This document shows, in pieces, positions 1 through 8,309 of a stretch of 64,000 nt of DNA. A program made the position numbers and the translations under genes. Location of the stretch: positions 3,997,906 through 4,061,905 of the forward strand of contig NZ_CP046155.1 of assembly GCF_016403105.1 (NCBI RefSeq), in the 5' to 3' direction. This DNA comes from Leptolyngbya sp. BL0902 (lineage in GTDB: Bacteria; Cyanobacteriota; Cyanobacteriia; Phormidesmidales; Phormidesmidaceae). The stretch's first letter is position 1, and every line of letters begins with the position of its first letter. The notes beneath the pieces are model-generated. The model did not search any database. It had not been told where the DNA came from and saw only the letters and a list, made by a program, of their open reading frames with translations.

Positions 1-641
1 ACCTCTACCTGTACCAATACCAAATCGAACGTCCATGGCAGGGGCTGCTGATTCTGCGGTCGCCGCAACAAAACTTGGGCTGTGAAGTTCCCTACGCCAC
101 ACTGCTCCATGGCCAAGTTCAGCGGCTGTACCTCAACGACCTACGGGAGGCCACAGATTTGCCCCTATCCCTGGCTCTCCTACGGTTGATTGTGCTGCCC
201 AATGCGTCTTTACCCAATGCCGCCAAGCAGGTGCTCGACCAAGCCAGGGGCCAAGGGCAAACCGCCTTTCAATCCATCCTCGATAGCCTGGAAGCTATAC
301 TGATCAACAGGTTTCCCAACTTCACCACCCAGGAGATTCTGGCCATGCTGGATCTAACGATTGCGGATATTCGGCAAACCCGTTTCTACCAAGAAGTCTT
401 TGCAGAAGGCCGTGAAGAAGGCCGTGAAGAAGGGGAACACATTGGTACCCAAAAGGGAGAAGCCGCGCTGCTGATTCGACTGCTGACCCGTCGTTTAGGG
501 GCATTGGCCGAGGATCAGGTCGCCCATATTCGTGCCCTATCGCTGCCGCAGTTGGAGGCGTTGCTGGATGTGGCGCTGGATCTCGCAGATGGGGATGAGT
601 TAACGGCGTGGTTGATGGCCCATCCGGTTGCTGAACCATAG
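1..641 (+). CDS. DUF2887/DUF4351-type Rpn-family protein, 5' end outside the window
   Basis: The reading frame is open from base 3, so the N-terminus lies upstream of the window. About 212 residues are visible. The first part (motifs QYQIERPWQGLLIL and QVQRLYLNDL) resembles the end of the DUF2887 PD-(D/E)XK-like nuclease domain. A charged linker follows with EGREEGREEGE near residues 135-146. The C-terminus, with RLLTRRLGAL and LSLPQLEALLDVALDL, matches the helical DUF4351 tail. Family members are putative recombination-promoting nucleases or transposase-related proteins, very common and usually uncharacterised in cyanobacteria. The nuclease core itself is outside the window, so activity cannot be judged. 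The next gene starts 47 bases downstream on the same strand. Confidence 0.75.
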   Translation, partial: LYLYQYQIERPWQGLLILRSPQQNLGCEVPYATLLHGQVQRLYLNDLREATDLPLSLALLRLIVLPNASLPNAAKQVLDQARGQGQTAFQSILDSLEAILINRFPNFTTQEILAMLDLTIADIRQTRFYQEVFAEGREEGREEGEHIGTQKGEAALLIRLLTRRLGALAEDQVAHIRALSLPQLEALLDVALDLADGDELTAWLMAHPVAEP

Positions 642-687
642 CGTCAATTACCGTCCATCGCTGAGCCCCCATTATTCCAGCGCTGCA

Positions 688-1476
688 ATGCCCCTATCTC
701 CTGCTATCGCTTCGGTACAGACTGCTCCCACGGCGGAGTTTATCTACCCACCGCCGACCTCGTTGCAAGGGGCGCGGCGGATTGTGGTGAAGCCCAACCT
801 CGGCTATCCCGTGGGGCCTCCGGTGACGGTGAGTATGGCGGTGCTGGGTCGAGTGCTAGAAGGCTTACGGCGGCACAACCCCCAGGCGGAAATCCTGATC
901 GTCGAAGGGGTATGCTCGAAGGTGTCCTTCGACGCCATCATGGCTAAAAATGGGGTTCATGCCCTGCTGGATGAGGGAATGCGCCTGCTGGATGCTGACC
1001 AGTTGGACTGTGTGGAATATCCCAACCGCTCCCCCAATCCCGTGCGGTTCAAGACCCTGTGGGCACCCAAGCTATTGCAAGAGGTGGATGGCTGCATTTC
1101 TGTCAGCGCCTTCAAACGCACCCAACTGAAGGGCGAGGCACTGATTTCAGCGTCCTTGAAAAACCTCTACGGCCTCTTCCCTAGGGCAAAATATAAAGCC
1201 CGCAGCCCCAACTCACGGGGGCAACTGCATCGGCCCTCGGTGCCCCTGGTGCTTCAGGATGTCTACGGTACCCTGGGCCACTTTTTCCACGGCGGCGTGG
1301 TAGACTGCACCCAAAAATTCGTCAGCCGCGACTGGCAACCCGACCGAGGCGACGGCATCCCCATCGGTCAGGTAATCTGGGGCGATAACCTACTGGCTGT
1401 AGACAAAACCGCCTCCGCGATGGCTGGAGAAGAAACGCCGAGCTACGTTACGGCCCTAGACCCTAACCTCGATTAA
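688..1476 (+). CDS. DUF362 domain-containing protein
   Basis: A protein of 262 residues. RRIVVKPNLGYPVGPPVTVS, the spacing to EILIVEG, and ISVSAFKRTQLKGEALISASLKNL follow the DUF362 family, which is of unknown biochemical role and sometimes iron-sulfur linked. No CxxC cluster motif is visible here, so a ferredoxin-like domain is absent. The frame is open from a TTG at 628, but that start would overlap the preceding gene. The ATG at 688 is preferred and leaves a short N-terminal segment before the conserved block. Nothing nearby indicates the substrate. It may be co-transcribed with the partial gene upstream. Confidence 0.7.
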   Translation: MPLSPAIASVQTAPTAEFIYPPPTSLQGARRIVVKPNLGYPVGPPVTVSMAVLGRVLEGLRRHNPQAEILIVEGVCSKVSFDAIMAKNGVHALLDEGMRLLDADQLDCVEYPNRSPNPVRFKTLWAPKLLQEVDGCISVSAFKRTQLKGEALISASLKNLYGLFPRAKYKARSPNSRGQLHRPSVPLVLQDVYGTLGHFFHGGVVDCTQKFVSRDWQPDRGDGIPIGQVIWGDNLLAVDKTASAMAGEETPSYVTALDPNLD

Positions 1477-1697
1477 CGGCATCGGTCGCCCAGGGTAGTG
1501 CCTTTAACCTTGGGAGTGACCTCTGCCACTTTGGGCACGGTGTCATAACACGCGATAGCCTTGTAACCAGCTTTCAGAGACATCGGTGGCCCTAGCGATA
1601 TCGGCTAGCCGCTGCCTGATTTTCCTCCGTCCCACGCACTAATGCACTACCAATCTTCCTTGTGATTAACTAAGTTCAGTGAGTTGCATTGGGGTGA
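1477..1697. other. Intergenic, convergent gene ends
   Basis: This 221-base gap lies between the ends of the DUF362 gene and the oppositely oriented DUF4041 gene. No strong hairpin followed by a T-run, RNA gene or repeat was recognised in it. Base composition shifts from GC-rich on the left to AT-rich on the right near 1650. Confidence 0.4.
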
Positions 1698-3074
1698 TTA
1701 CTCATTTGCTCTAAGCTTTGCCAACGACTTACGATATTCCGCTGCTTCGGCAACTTTAGTAATACGAACTTCTGATGTGCATACCGAAGATTCTTTATCA
1801 ATTTCTTGAACAGCAGCAACGATTTCATCTAGCGATACCTTGAAAAATTCTTTTCGAGAGTTAACGCTATTAATGCGCCTATTATCAAATAATTTGTGTA
1901 GCTTTGACTCAAGCTCTGGAGCATTGCTACACGAAATCATGGCGTGTATATCAAAGGGAAACGGAACAGAAGCGTTACTGAGTTCAGAAATTCTATCTTC
2001 TGGATTAAGCCTTCTTGTCATGCCAATCTTATAGACGTTATCTCCGAAGGAGCCAATATTTGAAATAATGTAGACATATCCACTTTTTGTAAGCTGAGCT
2101 TGAGAAATGGCGCGTTGCCGATTAGTCTCGGCCTCATCAACTCTCTTTTGCAACTCTTGGATTTTTGCCAGTAGTTTGTCTTGGGCAGCACCGCTTATAT
2201 TTTCAGCTTCTCTACGGGCTTTTTCTAAAGCTTCTTGATAGCACTTCTCTTCTTTTTCTGCTTCTATCCTTGCTTTTTCAAGTTCTTTTGCGGCTTTCTC
2301 CTCTTCGCGCATCTGATCTCGAATTAATCTTTGTTCTTCTTGCTCTTGCTGTTTTTTCTCCTGATATTCATGAACTAGGTGAAGCTCGTCTAGTTTTAAC
2401 TGTAGGTAGTAATCTGTGATTTCACAGTGAGTAGTCTCAGAAAGTTTGTTCAACGTTTCATAGGCTTTGGAGATACGATTCTCCATTGTCTGAACATTGT
2501 TATACTTGACCTTCCCTATAGCTGCATCACATTCGCCATTAAAAGCTCGTAACACTAACCGCAAGAAGCCCTCGACCATCTTTTGGCCTTGCTTCTTGCT
2601 TCCAGAAACCGTCCATTCTGTGTTGCAAATAGCAGCGTTTTTGTTCTTTAAGCAAATCTTTTGTTGACTCCGTATATCATCCAGTCTTGCTTTGTACTCT
2701 GAGGCGCTCCCGAAATCGTATTTCGATTCATAGAAGCCAAATTCTTCAATAAAGTCTTTCTCTTCGAGTTCTTCTAGTTTTTGGGTTAAGATACCAATCC
2801 TATGATTAATATCTTGTTCTTTGAGATTAGCCTGCTGTTGTATTTCTTTTAGTCGATCTCTAGTAATTGTAATCTGATTGTCTAGCTTCTGTGCGGCTTG
2901 GGCCTTTGATATGATATCACCATATTTTTGTTTGAAAGCTTGGAGCTGATCAATAGATTCTTTCGCTTTTTGTTGTTCAATACGTCTTTCATTTTGAAGG
3001 GATTGAAGCTTTTGATAGAGAATAGCAGCTACGGTGGTTGCCCCTAGCGTTAGCAGAAGTAGTAGGAAAGACAT
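1698..3074 (-). CDS. DUF4041 and GIY-YIG (T5orf172/Mug113-like) protein with N-terminal membrane anchor
   Basis: A protein of 458 residues. Residues 2-18 are hydrophobic (SFLLLLLTLGATTVAAIL) and look like a membrane anchor. Residues 20-105 and about 245-330 are charged heptad-rich coiled coils. The stretch between them (FGFYESKYDFGSASEYKARL onwards) matches DUF4041. The C-terminal 95 residues begin GYVYIISNIGSFGDNVYKIG, then MTRRLNPEDRISEL, with a late REFFKVS, as in the T5orf172/Mug113 branch of GIY-YIG nucleases. Such proteins occur in phages, mobile elements and defence neighbourhoods, and their activity is largely untested. The gene is clearly AT-richer than both neighbours, consistent with horizontal transfer. 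No partner gene is visible beside it. Confidence 0.75.
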   Translation of the reverse strand: MSFLLLLLTLGATTVAAILYQKLQSLQNERRIEQQKAKESIDQLQAFKQKYGDIISKAQAAQKLDNQITITRDRLKEIQQQANLKEQDINHRIGILTQKLEELEEKDFIEEFGFYESKYDFGSASEYKARLDDIRSQQKICLKNKNAAICNTEWTVSGSKKQGQKMVEGFLRLVLRAFNGECDAAIGKVKYNNVQTMENRISKAYETLNKLSETTHCEITDYYLQLKLDELHLVHEYQEKKQQEQEEQRLIRDQMREEEKAAKELEKARIEAEKEEKCYQEALEKARREAENISGAAQDKLLAKIQELQKRVDEAETNRQRAISQAQLTKSGYVYIISNIGSFGDNVYKIGMTRRLNPEDRISELSNASVPFPFDIHAMISCSNAPELESKLHKLFDNRRINSVNSRKEFFKVSLDEIVAAVQEIDKESSVCTSEVRITKVAEAAEYRKSLAKLRANE

Positions 3075-3144
3075 AACTAAATTTAGTAGTTTACTCTTTT
3101 AGGATGCCCAATTTTGCAGAAGGACACCATAATGCTTGACTAAG

Positions 3145-3200
3145 TTTTTATAAAAAATAAATCCTGCGATGCACAAAAGTTTACCTAAATGCATCACAGG
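3145..3200 (-). terminator. Probable intrinsic terminator of icd
   Basis: An 11-bp inverted repeat with one mismatch has arms at 3163-3173 (CCTGCGATGCA) and 3190-3200 (TGCATCACAGG). Read on the minus strand, it lies 34 bases past the icd stop and is followed by a T-rich run (the complement of the A-rich tract 3147-3160), as expected of a rho-independent terminator. Confidence 0.55.
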
Positions 3201-3233
3201 AAATAAGAGGCGTTATGTTTCAGCTTGATTTAC

Positions 3234-4661
3234 CTAATCACCAAAGTGGTTGATGATGGCTTCGGCAAACTCCGAACACTTCAGGGGTGGGTTCACCGGG
3301 GGTTCCATCATGCGGGCGAGGTCGTAGGTAACTTCGCGGGAGGCGATGGCGGCTCCCATCCCTTTTTTGATCAGGTCTGCGGCCTCTTGCCAGCCCATAT
3401 ATTCCAGCATCATCACCCCAGAGAGAATGACGGAACCGGGGTTGATCCGGTCGAGTCCGGCGTGTTTGGGGGCCGTGCCGTGGGTGGCTTCAAAGATGGC
3501 GCAGGTGTCGCCGATGTTGGCCCCTGGCCCCATGCCCAAGCCGCCGACGATGGCCGCCGCCGCATCCGAGAGGTAGTCGCCATTTAGGTTCATGGTGGCG
3601 AGGATGGAGTATTCGTCGGGGCGGGTTTGGATTTGCTGGAAGATGCTGTCGGCGATGCGGTCGTTGACCATCACCTTGTCTTTCCATTGGCCGTTGCCGT
3701 GGCTGTCCCAAATGGCGGCGAGGATGCCTTCTACTTCGGCGCAGATGGCCGCTTTCTTTTCGGGAGTGAGGGCATCGTAGCCCGGTTCAATCTGGCGGGC
3801 GTTGTCTTCGATGGACAGATCGGGGTTGGCTTCTTTGTTGCCCAGCACCCAGGATTCCCGCTCGGTGACGCACTCGGCCCGAAACTCGGTGGTGGCCAGT
3901 TCGTAGCCCCAGTCGCGAAAGGCTCCTTCGGTGTACTTCATGATGTTGCCCTTGTGTACCAGGGTGACTTGCTGTTTGTCCTTGGGCAGGCGCAGGGCGT
4001 GTTTCATGGCGCGGCGGACGAGGCGCTGGCTCCCGGTTTTGCTGATGGGCTTAATGCCAATACCGGAATCTAGGGGGATTTGCTTTTTGCCGTGCTCCGG
4101 GGTGCCGGGGATCAGGTCTTCGTTGAGGAGTTTGATCAGGCGGTCGCAAGTCGGATCGCCCTGCTTCCACTCAATGCCGAGGTAGATGTCTTCGGTGTTT
4201 TCCCGATAGATGATCACATCCAGCTTTTCGGGGCTGCGGTGGGGGGAAGGGGTGCCCGCGTAGTATTTGCAAGGGCGCACACAGGCGTAGAGGTCGTTGA
4301 TTTGCCGCAGCGCCACGTTCAGCGAGCGAATGCCGCCGCCGACGGGAGTAGTCAACGGGCCTTTGATGGCGACCCCGTATTCCTGAATCGCCTTGAGGGT
4401 GTCTTCCGGTAGGTATTGGTAGGTGCCGTACTGTTCGCAGGCTTCGTCGCCCGCGTAGATTTTGAACCACTCGATTTTTTTCTGACCACCGTAGGCCACC
4501 GCCACCGCCGCATCAAACACCCGCTGGGCCGCTGGCCAAATGTCTACCCCCGTACCGTCGCCGCGAATGTAGGGAATGATCGGGTTGTCTGGCACGACGG
4601 GTTCGCCGTCTTTGAAGGTGATGCGTTCGCCCACGGTGGGGGGGGTAAGCCGTTCGTACAT
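3234..4661 (-). CDS. icd: NADP-dependent isocitrate dehydrogenase
   Basis: A 475-residue enzyme that oxidatively decarboxylates isocitrate to 2-oxoglutarate, the cyanobacterial entry point for ammonium assimilation. The N-terminal [16 protein letters not shown] and [16 protein letters not shown] are typical. Substrate-loop and catalytic segments are present: [47 protein letters not shown] and [13 protein letters not shown]. The cofactor region [13 protein letters not shown] is also present. Cyanobacterial Icd is longer than the E. coli enzyme by about 60 residues, and this one fits. The frame extends to a TTG at 4685, but the ATG at 4661 matches the usual MYE start. I looked upstream for a GTA-N8-TAC NtcA site and did not find one. 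Confidence 0.96.
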   Translation of the reverse strand: MYERLTPPTVGERITFKDGEPVVPDNPIIPYIRGDGTGVDIWPAAQRVFDAAVAVAYGGQKKIEWFKIYAGDEACEQYGTYQYLPEDTLKAIQEYGVAIKGPLTTPVGGGIRSLNVALRQINDLYACVRPCKYYAGTPSPHRSPEKLDVIIYRENTEDIYLGIEWKQGDPTCDRLIKLLNEDLIPGTPEHGKKQIPLDSGIGIKPISKTGSQRLVRRAMKHALRLPKDKQQVTLVHKGNIMKYTEGAFRDWGYELATTEFRAECVTERESWVLGNKEANPDLSIEDNARQIEPGYDALTPEKKAAICAEVEGILAAIWDSHGNGQWKDKVMVNDRIADSIFQQIQTRPDEYSILATMNLNGDYLSDAAAAIVGGLGMGPGANIGDTCAIFEATHGTAPKHAGLDRINPGSVILSGVMMLEYMGWQEAADLIKKGMGAAIASREVTYDLARMMEPPVNPPLKCSEFAEAIINHFGD

Positions 4662-5094
4662 CGCAATTTGCCCAGAATACGACAAGACAAACCACAGTCT
4701 AATCTGCTTTTTGCCTTAAAACGGATGGTTTGAAAACGATTTGACCAGGCTTAAGACATTTTTCAGGACTTCTCCCAGGGGCTGAAGGCCCAATAAAGAT
4801 CGAGGGAAGACGGCGCACTAGAAGATTTGGGGACATGGCTAGGGCCGTGGGCTGAAGCATCGACCAGAAGTTCAGTGATACCACTGAGCATTCGCGTGAT
4901 GGATTCTCAGAATTTTGGGCATTCTAGACAAATATGGTCGGCCATACCCAATGGGGTGTGCAGGTATTCTCCGGCGTGTCTTGGGCCTTGCCCTTGATGG
5001 CGACGGTTACATTTCCATCTGTGAGTCTCATCTACCCAAACGGGCGCAGGACGTTGCGCTTTCTTCAACTCACTCCGATCAGAGGTGCTTCTGC
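4662..5094. promoter_or_regulatory. Divergent promoter region between icd and the response regulator
   Basis: A 433-base region between two divergently transcribed genes. It contains a perfect 6-bp inverted repeat TCAGTG/CACTGA at 4872-4887, which could be an operator. No RNA gene or convincing promoter hexamers were identified. The frame of the downstream regulator is open back to 4915, but that extension has no conserved content. Confidence 0.35.
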
Positions 5095-5739
5095 ATGAAG
5101 ACAATTCTCCTTGTTGATGACGACTCAATTTTGCTGGTGGCCCTTTCTCGCCGCCTCCAAGCCCAGAACTATCAGGTGTTTCAGTCTCAGACGGCCCAGG
5201 CGGCGTTGGACTTATTGGCGACCCAGACCGTGGATGTGGTGGTGTCGGACATTATGATGCCGGGAATGGATGGGCTGGAATTTTGCAAGCAGTTGCGGGC
5301 CACTCCGGTAGGGCAAGCGGTACCGTTTATCTTTCTCTCTAGCCTGGGCGAGGTGAATGACCGCGTGAAGGGGCACCTGATAGGGGCCGATGACTACCTC
5401 CCCAAGCCGTTCCATATCAAAGAGCTCATCGCCAAGGTGCAGGGAGCCATTGATCGCTCGGCACGGATGCGGGGCGTGTTTACCCAGTCGGCCCTACCGC
5501 CCCGTGAAGCCCCTGTTGTGCTCAATCCACTGCCCCTCACCCCCGCCGAAACCAAGGTGTTTTGGGAGGTGGTGCAGGGCTTTACCAACAAACAAATTGG
5601 CGACCACCTCTGCCTTAGCCCCCGCACCGTACAAACCCACCTCAGCAATATGTTGACCAAATTAAAATTAGACAACCGTTCTCAACTGGTGCGCTTTGCC
5701 TTTGAGCAAGGCCATCGGCCACCCTCCGGCGCGGAATAG
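5095..5739 (+). CDS. Two-component response regulator, receiver plus LuxR/NarL HTH
   Basis: A 214-residue transcription factor. The receiver domain (about 1-120) has the acidic pair in ILLVDDDS, phospho-acceptor Asp in VVVSDIMMPGMDG, the switch Ser in FLSSLGE and Lys in YLPKPFHIKEL. The C-terminal LuxR-type HTH (about 150-205) reads LTPAETKVFWEVVQGFTNKQ then HLCLSPRTVQTHLSNMLTKL. The ATG at 5095 has a purine-rich stretch (AGAGGTG) about 10 bases upstream and gives the usual MKTILLVDDD start. No histidine kinase is adjacent, so it is an orphan here. It resembles the Ycf29/TctD-like regulators of cyanobacteria, but the target genes cannot be told from this sequence. Confidence 0.9.
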   Translation: MKTILLVDDDSILLVALSRRLQAQNYQVFQSQTAQAALDLLATQTVDVVVSDIMMPGMDGLEFCKQLRATPVGQAVPFIFLSSLGEVNDRVKGHLIGADDYLPKPFHIKELIAKVQGAIDRSARMRGVFTQSALPPREAPVVLNPLPLTPAETKVFWEVVQGFTNKQIGDHLCLSPRTVQTHLSNMLTKLKLDNRSQLVRFAFEQGHRPPSGAE

Positions 5740-5760
5740 TCCCTTGGGTGGCCCTGGGGG

Positions 5761-6336
5761 CTACTCCGGCACCTCAATCACTATGGTTGCAGCAATGGGC
5801 TGGCCTTGGTGGGTGAGGGCTTCATGGCCGTTGGCATTGAGGCTGACGGTAATGGTGTTTTGCCCGGAGGGTAAGTGGGGCAGGTGTAGCCACGGCCCAT
5901 AGACCCGCCCTTGCTTTTCGCCGTTGATGTAGAGATGCCCATGGCCCATATTAGGCTGGTTAGCTTGGTTGATCAGCTCTGGGGCAAAGCGAAAGTTGCT
6001 GACTTGCAGTTCCAGATTCCAGCCCTGTTTCGCATCGGGATGTACCACCAGTTGCAGGCTAGGGACAGGTTGACCCATGGGAATCTCTAGGGTGTCGTGG
6101 TGGTGATGGCCCTGGGCGGCATCAGGGGATTCCTGCGTGGATGCGCCTTCTGGGCTACCCTCCCTGGGCTGGGGCTGGCGGTGGGCTACCTGGGATGATT
6201 CTCCCACTTTTCTAGCAGGATAGACTGAGACGTTGGTGGCTGTGGCGCTGACTGGGTAGATGCCCCCAGCAACACCCATGGCCAAGAGAACAATCGGCGC
6301 ATAGGACAGCGCAGGATGACGGCTAAATCGGGACAT
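5761..6336 (-). CDS. Secreted His-rich hypothetical protein
   Basis: A 191-residue protein. Residues about 8-32 form a hydrophobic export signal (YAPIVLLAMGVAGGIYPVSA). A low-complexity linker rich in Gln, Ser and Pro follows, ending in an AQGHHHHDT histidine cluster near residue 78 that might bind metal. The C-terminal half contains NFRFAPELINQANQ, GHGHLYINGEKQGRVYGPWL and ITVSLNANGHEAL. It looks like a beta-sandwich domain found in uncharacterised periplasmic proteins, some of them near copper-handling genes. The copper link is inference only. It is convergent with the response regulator, 21 bases away. Confidence 0.65.
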   Translation of the reverse strand: MSRFSRHPALSYAPIVLLAMGVAGGIYPVSATATNVSVYPARKVGESSQVAHRQPQPREGSPEGASTQESPDAAQGHHHHDTLEIPMGQPVPSLQLVVHPDAKQGWNLELQVSNFRFAPELINQANQPNMGHGHLYINGEKQGRVYGPWLHLPHLPSGQNTITVSLNANGHEALTHQGQPIAATIVIEVPE

Positions 6337-6683
6337 GGATAGCTAGCTTCGGTACACTAAGATCAGGTCAAGCGGCACCCCTGAGTGCCGACTGGGGCCA
6401 GATGATCCACCCAGCGGTGTGACAGAGCCTGCCCCACTGGCCCCGTATTATTGAGACCTAGGCGTTCAGTATCAACAGACAGGCTGTCAATTATTACGCT
6501 GGGTTTACATCACCATGACGCTAGGTTGGCGCAGCACCCACCTTCAGCATGGGCTATGCCCTCACGGTCGAACTTGGCTCGTTTGGTCTTCGCCTATGGA
6601 TGGATTCCGGTTACTGATCACCGTGGTGGCCTGGGTACGCCTGCTACTGTGAGATAGGGCCAAACCCACAGCATCTCTCTAGG
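6337..6683. promoter_or_regulatory. Divergent intergenic region with hairpins
   Basis: This is a 347-base region between divergent genes. It holds a CGGCA...TGCCG hairpin near 6372-6390 and a longer GGGGCCA...TGGCCCC pairing between about 6396 and 6447. A 45-codon frame (ATG at 6515, stop at 6652) exists, but nothing in its sequence supports it as a real gene. Confidence 0.3.
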
Positions 6684-7724
6684 GTGGGAAGTCAAGGCAG
6701 GAATTCCTATGCTTTGCTAAAGGGATTAAGAGAGGCCCTGGAGCACTTAAATGAGGGGTGGGTCGTGCGGGGATTTTTGATTGTGGTGGTGGGGTCACTG
6801 GGGCTGGCCTTGCAAAATGTGCTGCTGCGGGTGATTTTTTCAGAAAGCAGCATTCTCGGTCAGGGAAGTTGGGGTGGCTTCCTGGCCCCAACGCTGTCCC
6901 ACTCCCTGCTAGTGCTGCACCTGAGATCCATCCTGATTCTGCCAGCGGTCATTCTGCTGTCCTATCGCTTGTATCCCACAACAACCCAGGCGTTGACTCA
7001 ACTACTCCAACCAGAGCGGCGTCCCACCCTCCGCCTAGCCCTCATGAGCAGTAGTTTTTTGTACCTGGCCATGGCGCTGCTGTTTGTCGCCATTGCCAGC
7101 ATTCCAGCCGGGGTGGCCACGGTGCTGTTTTTCATGCACCCGGTGATCACAGGCTTACTAACCTGGGTTGTCTTTGGCAGTCGGCCCAGTCGGCTGCGGC
7201 TGGCGGTAACGGTGGGGGTGATGCTGGGCAGTTTGCTAGTAGTGCCCAGTTTTGCCGGGAGCGCTACCGCATCGCTCGGTCTGGGGGTGGGGGCTGCGCT
7301 AGGGGCTAGTGTGGCCTATTCCCTCCAAGGAGTACAGGCGCAGATTTGTTTTCGCCACATTCATCCAGTCCCTTTCACGCTGATCAACTTTGCCATCATG
7401 GCATTCTGGTCTACCCTCAGCCTCTTTTTCATTCAAATTGAGGTGCCCCCGGAGCAGTGGGGCATCCTGTGGGGGCTGAGCGTGATCGCAGCGGCCCTAA
7501 CGCTGCTGGGGCAACTCTGCTACAACGTCGGCATTCATCTGGTGCGGGCCGCATCGATGTCCATCGTGGCCGTTAGCAACCCCGTCTTAACCGTGGCCCT
7601 CGCTTGGTTGCTCTTGCAAGAAAGCCTCCAGGGTCGGCAGATCTTCGGCATGGTGCTGGTGGTGGCGAGTATCGTGGCCCTTGGGCAGGAACAGGCCCGC
7701 AAGCCAAAGACATCGGCGATTTAG
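6684..7724 (+). CDS. EamA/DMT-family transporter
   Basis: A 346-residue membrane protein with about ten hydrophobic segments in two repeated halves, as in the drug/metabolite transporter superfamily. Segments include FLIVVVGSLGLALQNVLL, FLYLAMALLFVAIASIPAGV, TVLFFMHPVITGLLTWVVFG and ASMSIVAVSNPVLTVALAWL. The last matches the second EamA repeat. The substrate is not predictable. The start is uncertain: GTG at 6684 is the longest, TTG at 6714 is possible, and the first membrane segment begins about residue 28. It stands alone between divergent and convergent neighbours. Confidence 0.85.
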   Translation: MGSQGRNSYALLKGLREALEHLNEGWVVRGFLIVVVGSLGLALQNVLLRVIFSESSILGQGSWGGFLAPTLSHSLLVLHLRSILILPAVILLSYRLYPTTTQALTQLLQPERRPTLRLALMSSSFLYLAMALLFVAIASIPAGVATVLFFMHPVITGLLTWVVFGSRPSRLRLAVTVGVMLGSLLVVPSFAGSATASLGLGVGAALGASVAYSLQGVQAQICFRHIHPVPFTLINFAIMAFWSTLSLFFIQIEVPPEQWGILWGLSVIAAALTLLGQLCYNVGIHLVRAASMSIVAVSNPVLTVALAWLLLQESLQGRQIFGMVLVVASIVALGQEQARKPKTSAI

Positions 7725-7732
7725 AGTCATAC

Positions 7733-7747
7733 CAACGATCCCCGTTG
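7733..7747 (+). terminator. Short hairpin after the EamA gene
   Basis: CAACG-ATCCC-CGTTG forms a 5-bp stem nine bases past the EamA stop. The T-run is weak (TTTGGG), so its role as a terminator is tentative. Confidence 0.25.
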
Positions 7748-7801
7748 TTTGGGCTGAGCAGGAAAGCTGTTGGCCTACCCCGCCGCAGAAACTGGAGAGC
7801 G

Positions 7802-8197
7802 CTAGCTCAGGCTATCGCGATATTCATTCAGCACAGCCAGCACTTGGGTTAGCTTGCGGCGGTTGTCGTCCGAAGGTTCCGCTAAAAAACTCAGGAGCGC
7901 AAGATCGCGTTCAGTTTCGATTCGAGCTCGGCGAGTCGCTTGTTCTTCTGCTTTAGCTCGGCGGTCTGCCTCTCGGTTTCGACCGTTCCACTCAACGCCG
8001 AAATTAACCACTGCCACCACGAGGGCCGCCACGGTGAGTCGGTTGCTCCAGGCTCTGGGGTCGGCAATGAGTTGGAGGAATTGGAAGTCTTGTTCGTCAT
8101 AGAACCGCAGAAACGCAACAGCAATAGTCAGAACGGTTAGGGTGGTACCGGGCAGCAGGGCAAGGAAGTTGAGCCAAACCTGGCGGGTGTTAACCAT
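7802..8197 (-). CDS. Small two-helix membrane protein of unknown function
   Basis: A 131-residue protein. Two hydrophobic segments lie near residues 8-28 (VWLNFLALLPGTTLTVLTIAVA) and 52-68 (RLTVAALVVAVVNFGVEW). A charged, probably helical or coiled-coil stretch follows (RNREADRRAKAEEQATRRAR) and then a soluble tail with NRRKLTQVLAVLNEYRDSL. The pattern suggests a membrane-anchored cytoplasmic helix. No family was recognised. Its 5' end faces murJ divergently, with about 50-110 bases between the two starts. Confidence 0.55.
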   Translation of the reverse strand: MVNTRQVWLNFLALLPGTTLTVLTIAVAFLRFYDEQDFQFLQLIADPRAWSNRLTVAALVVAVVNFGVEWNGRNREADRRAKAEEQATRRARIETERDLALLSFLAEPSDDNRRKLTQVLAVLNEYRDSLS

Positions 8198-8309
8198 CTC
8201 TATTTTAATCCAGGGTTTCCTGGGACTATCCTACCCAGCCGTCGCCGTTATGGAGTTCGCCGTTATGGAGTTAAATGGGGGATGGCCAAGGCTGGGCGAT
8301 TGTCCGTCG

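Noticed and set aside
4915..5094. N-terminal extension of the LuxR-type regulator
   Set aside because: The residues show no domain, and the receiver starts exactly at the ATG at 5095 with a purine-rich stretch upstream.
6515..6652. A 45-codon small gene
   Set aside because: It has a start and stop, but no ribosome-binding site, domain or context supports it.
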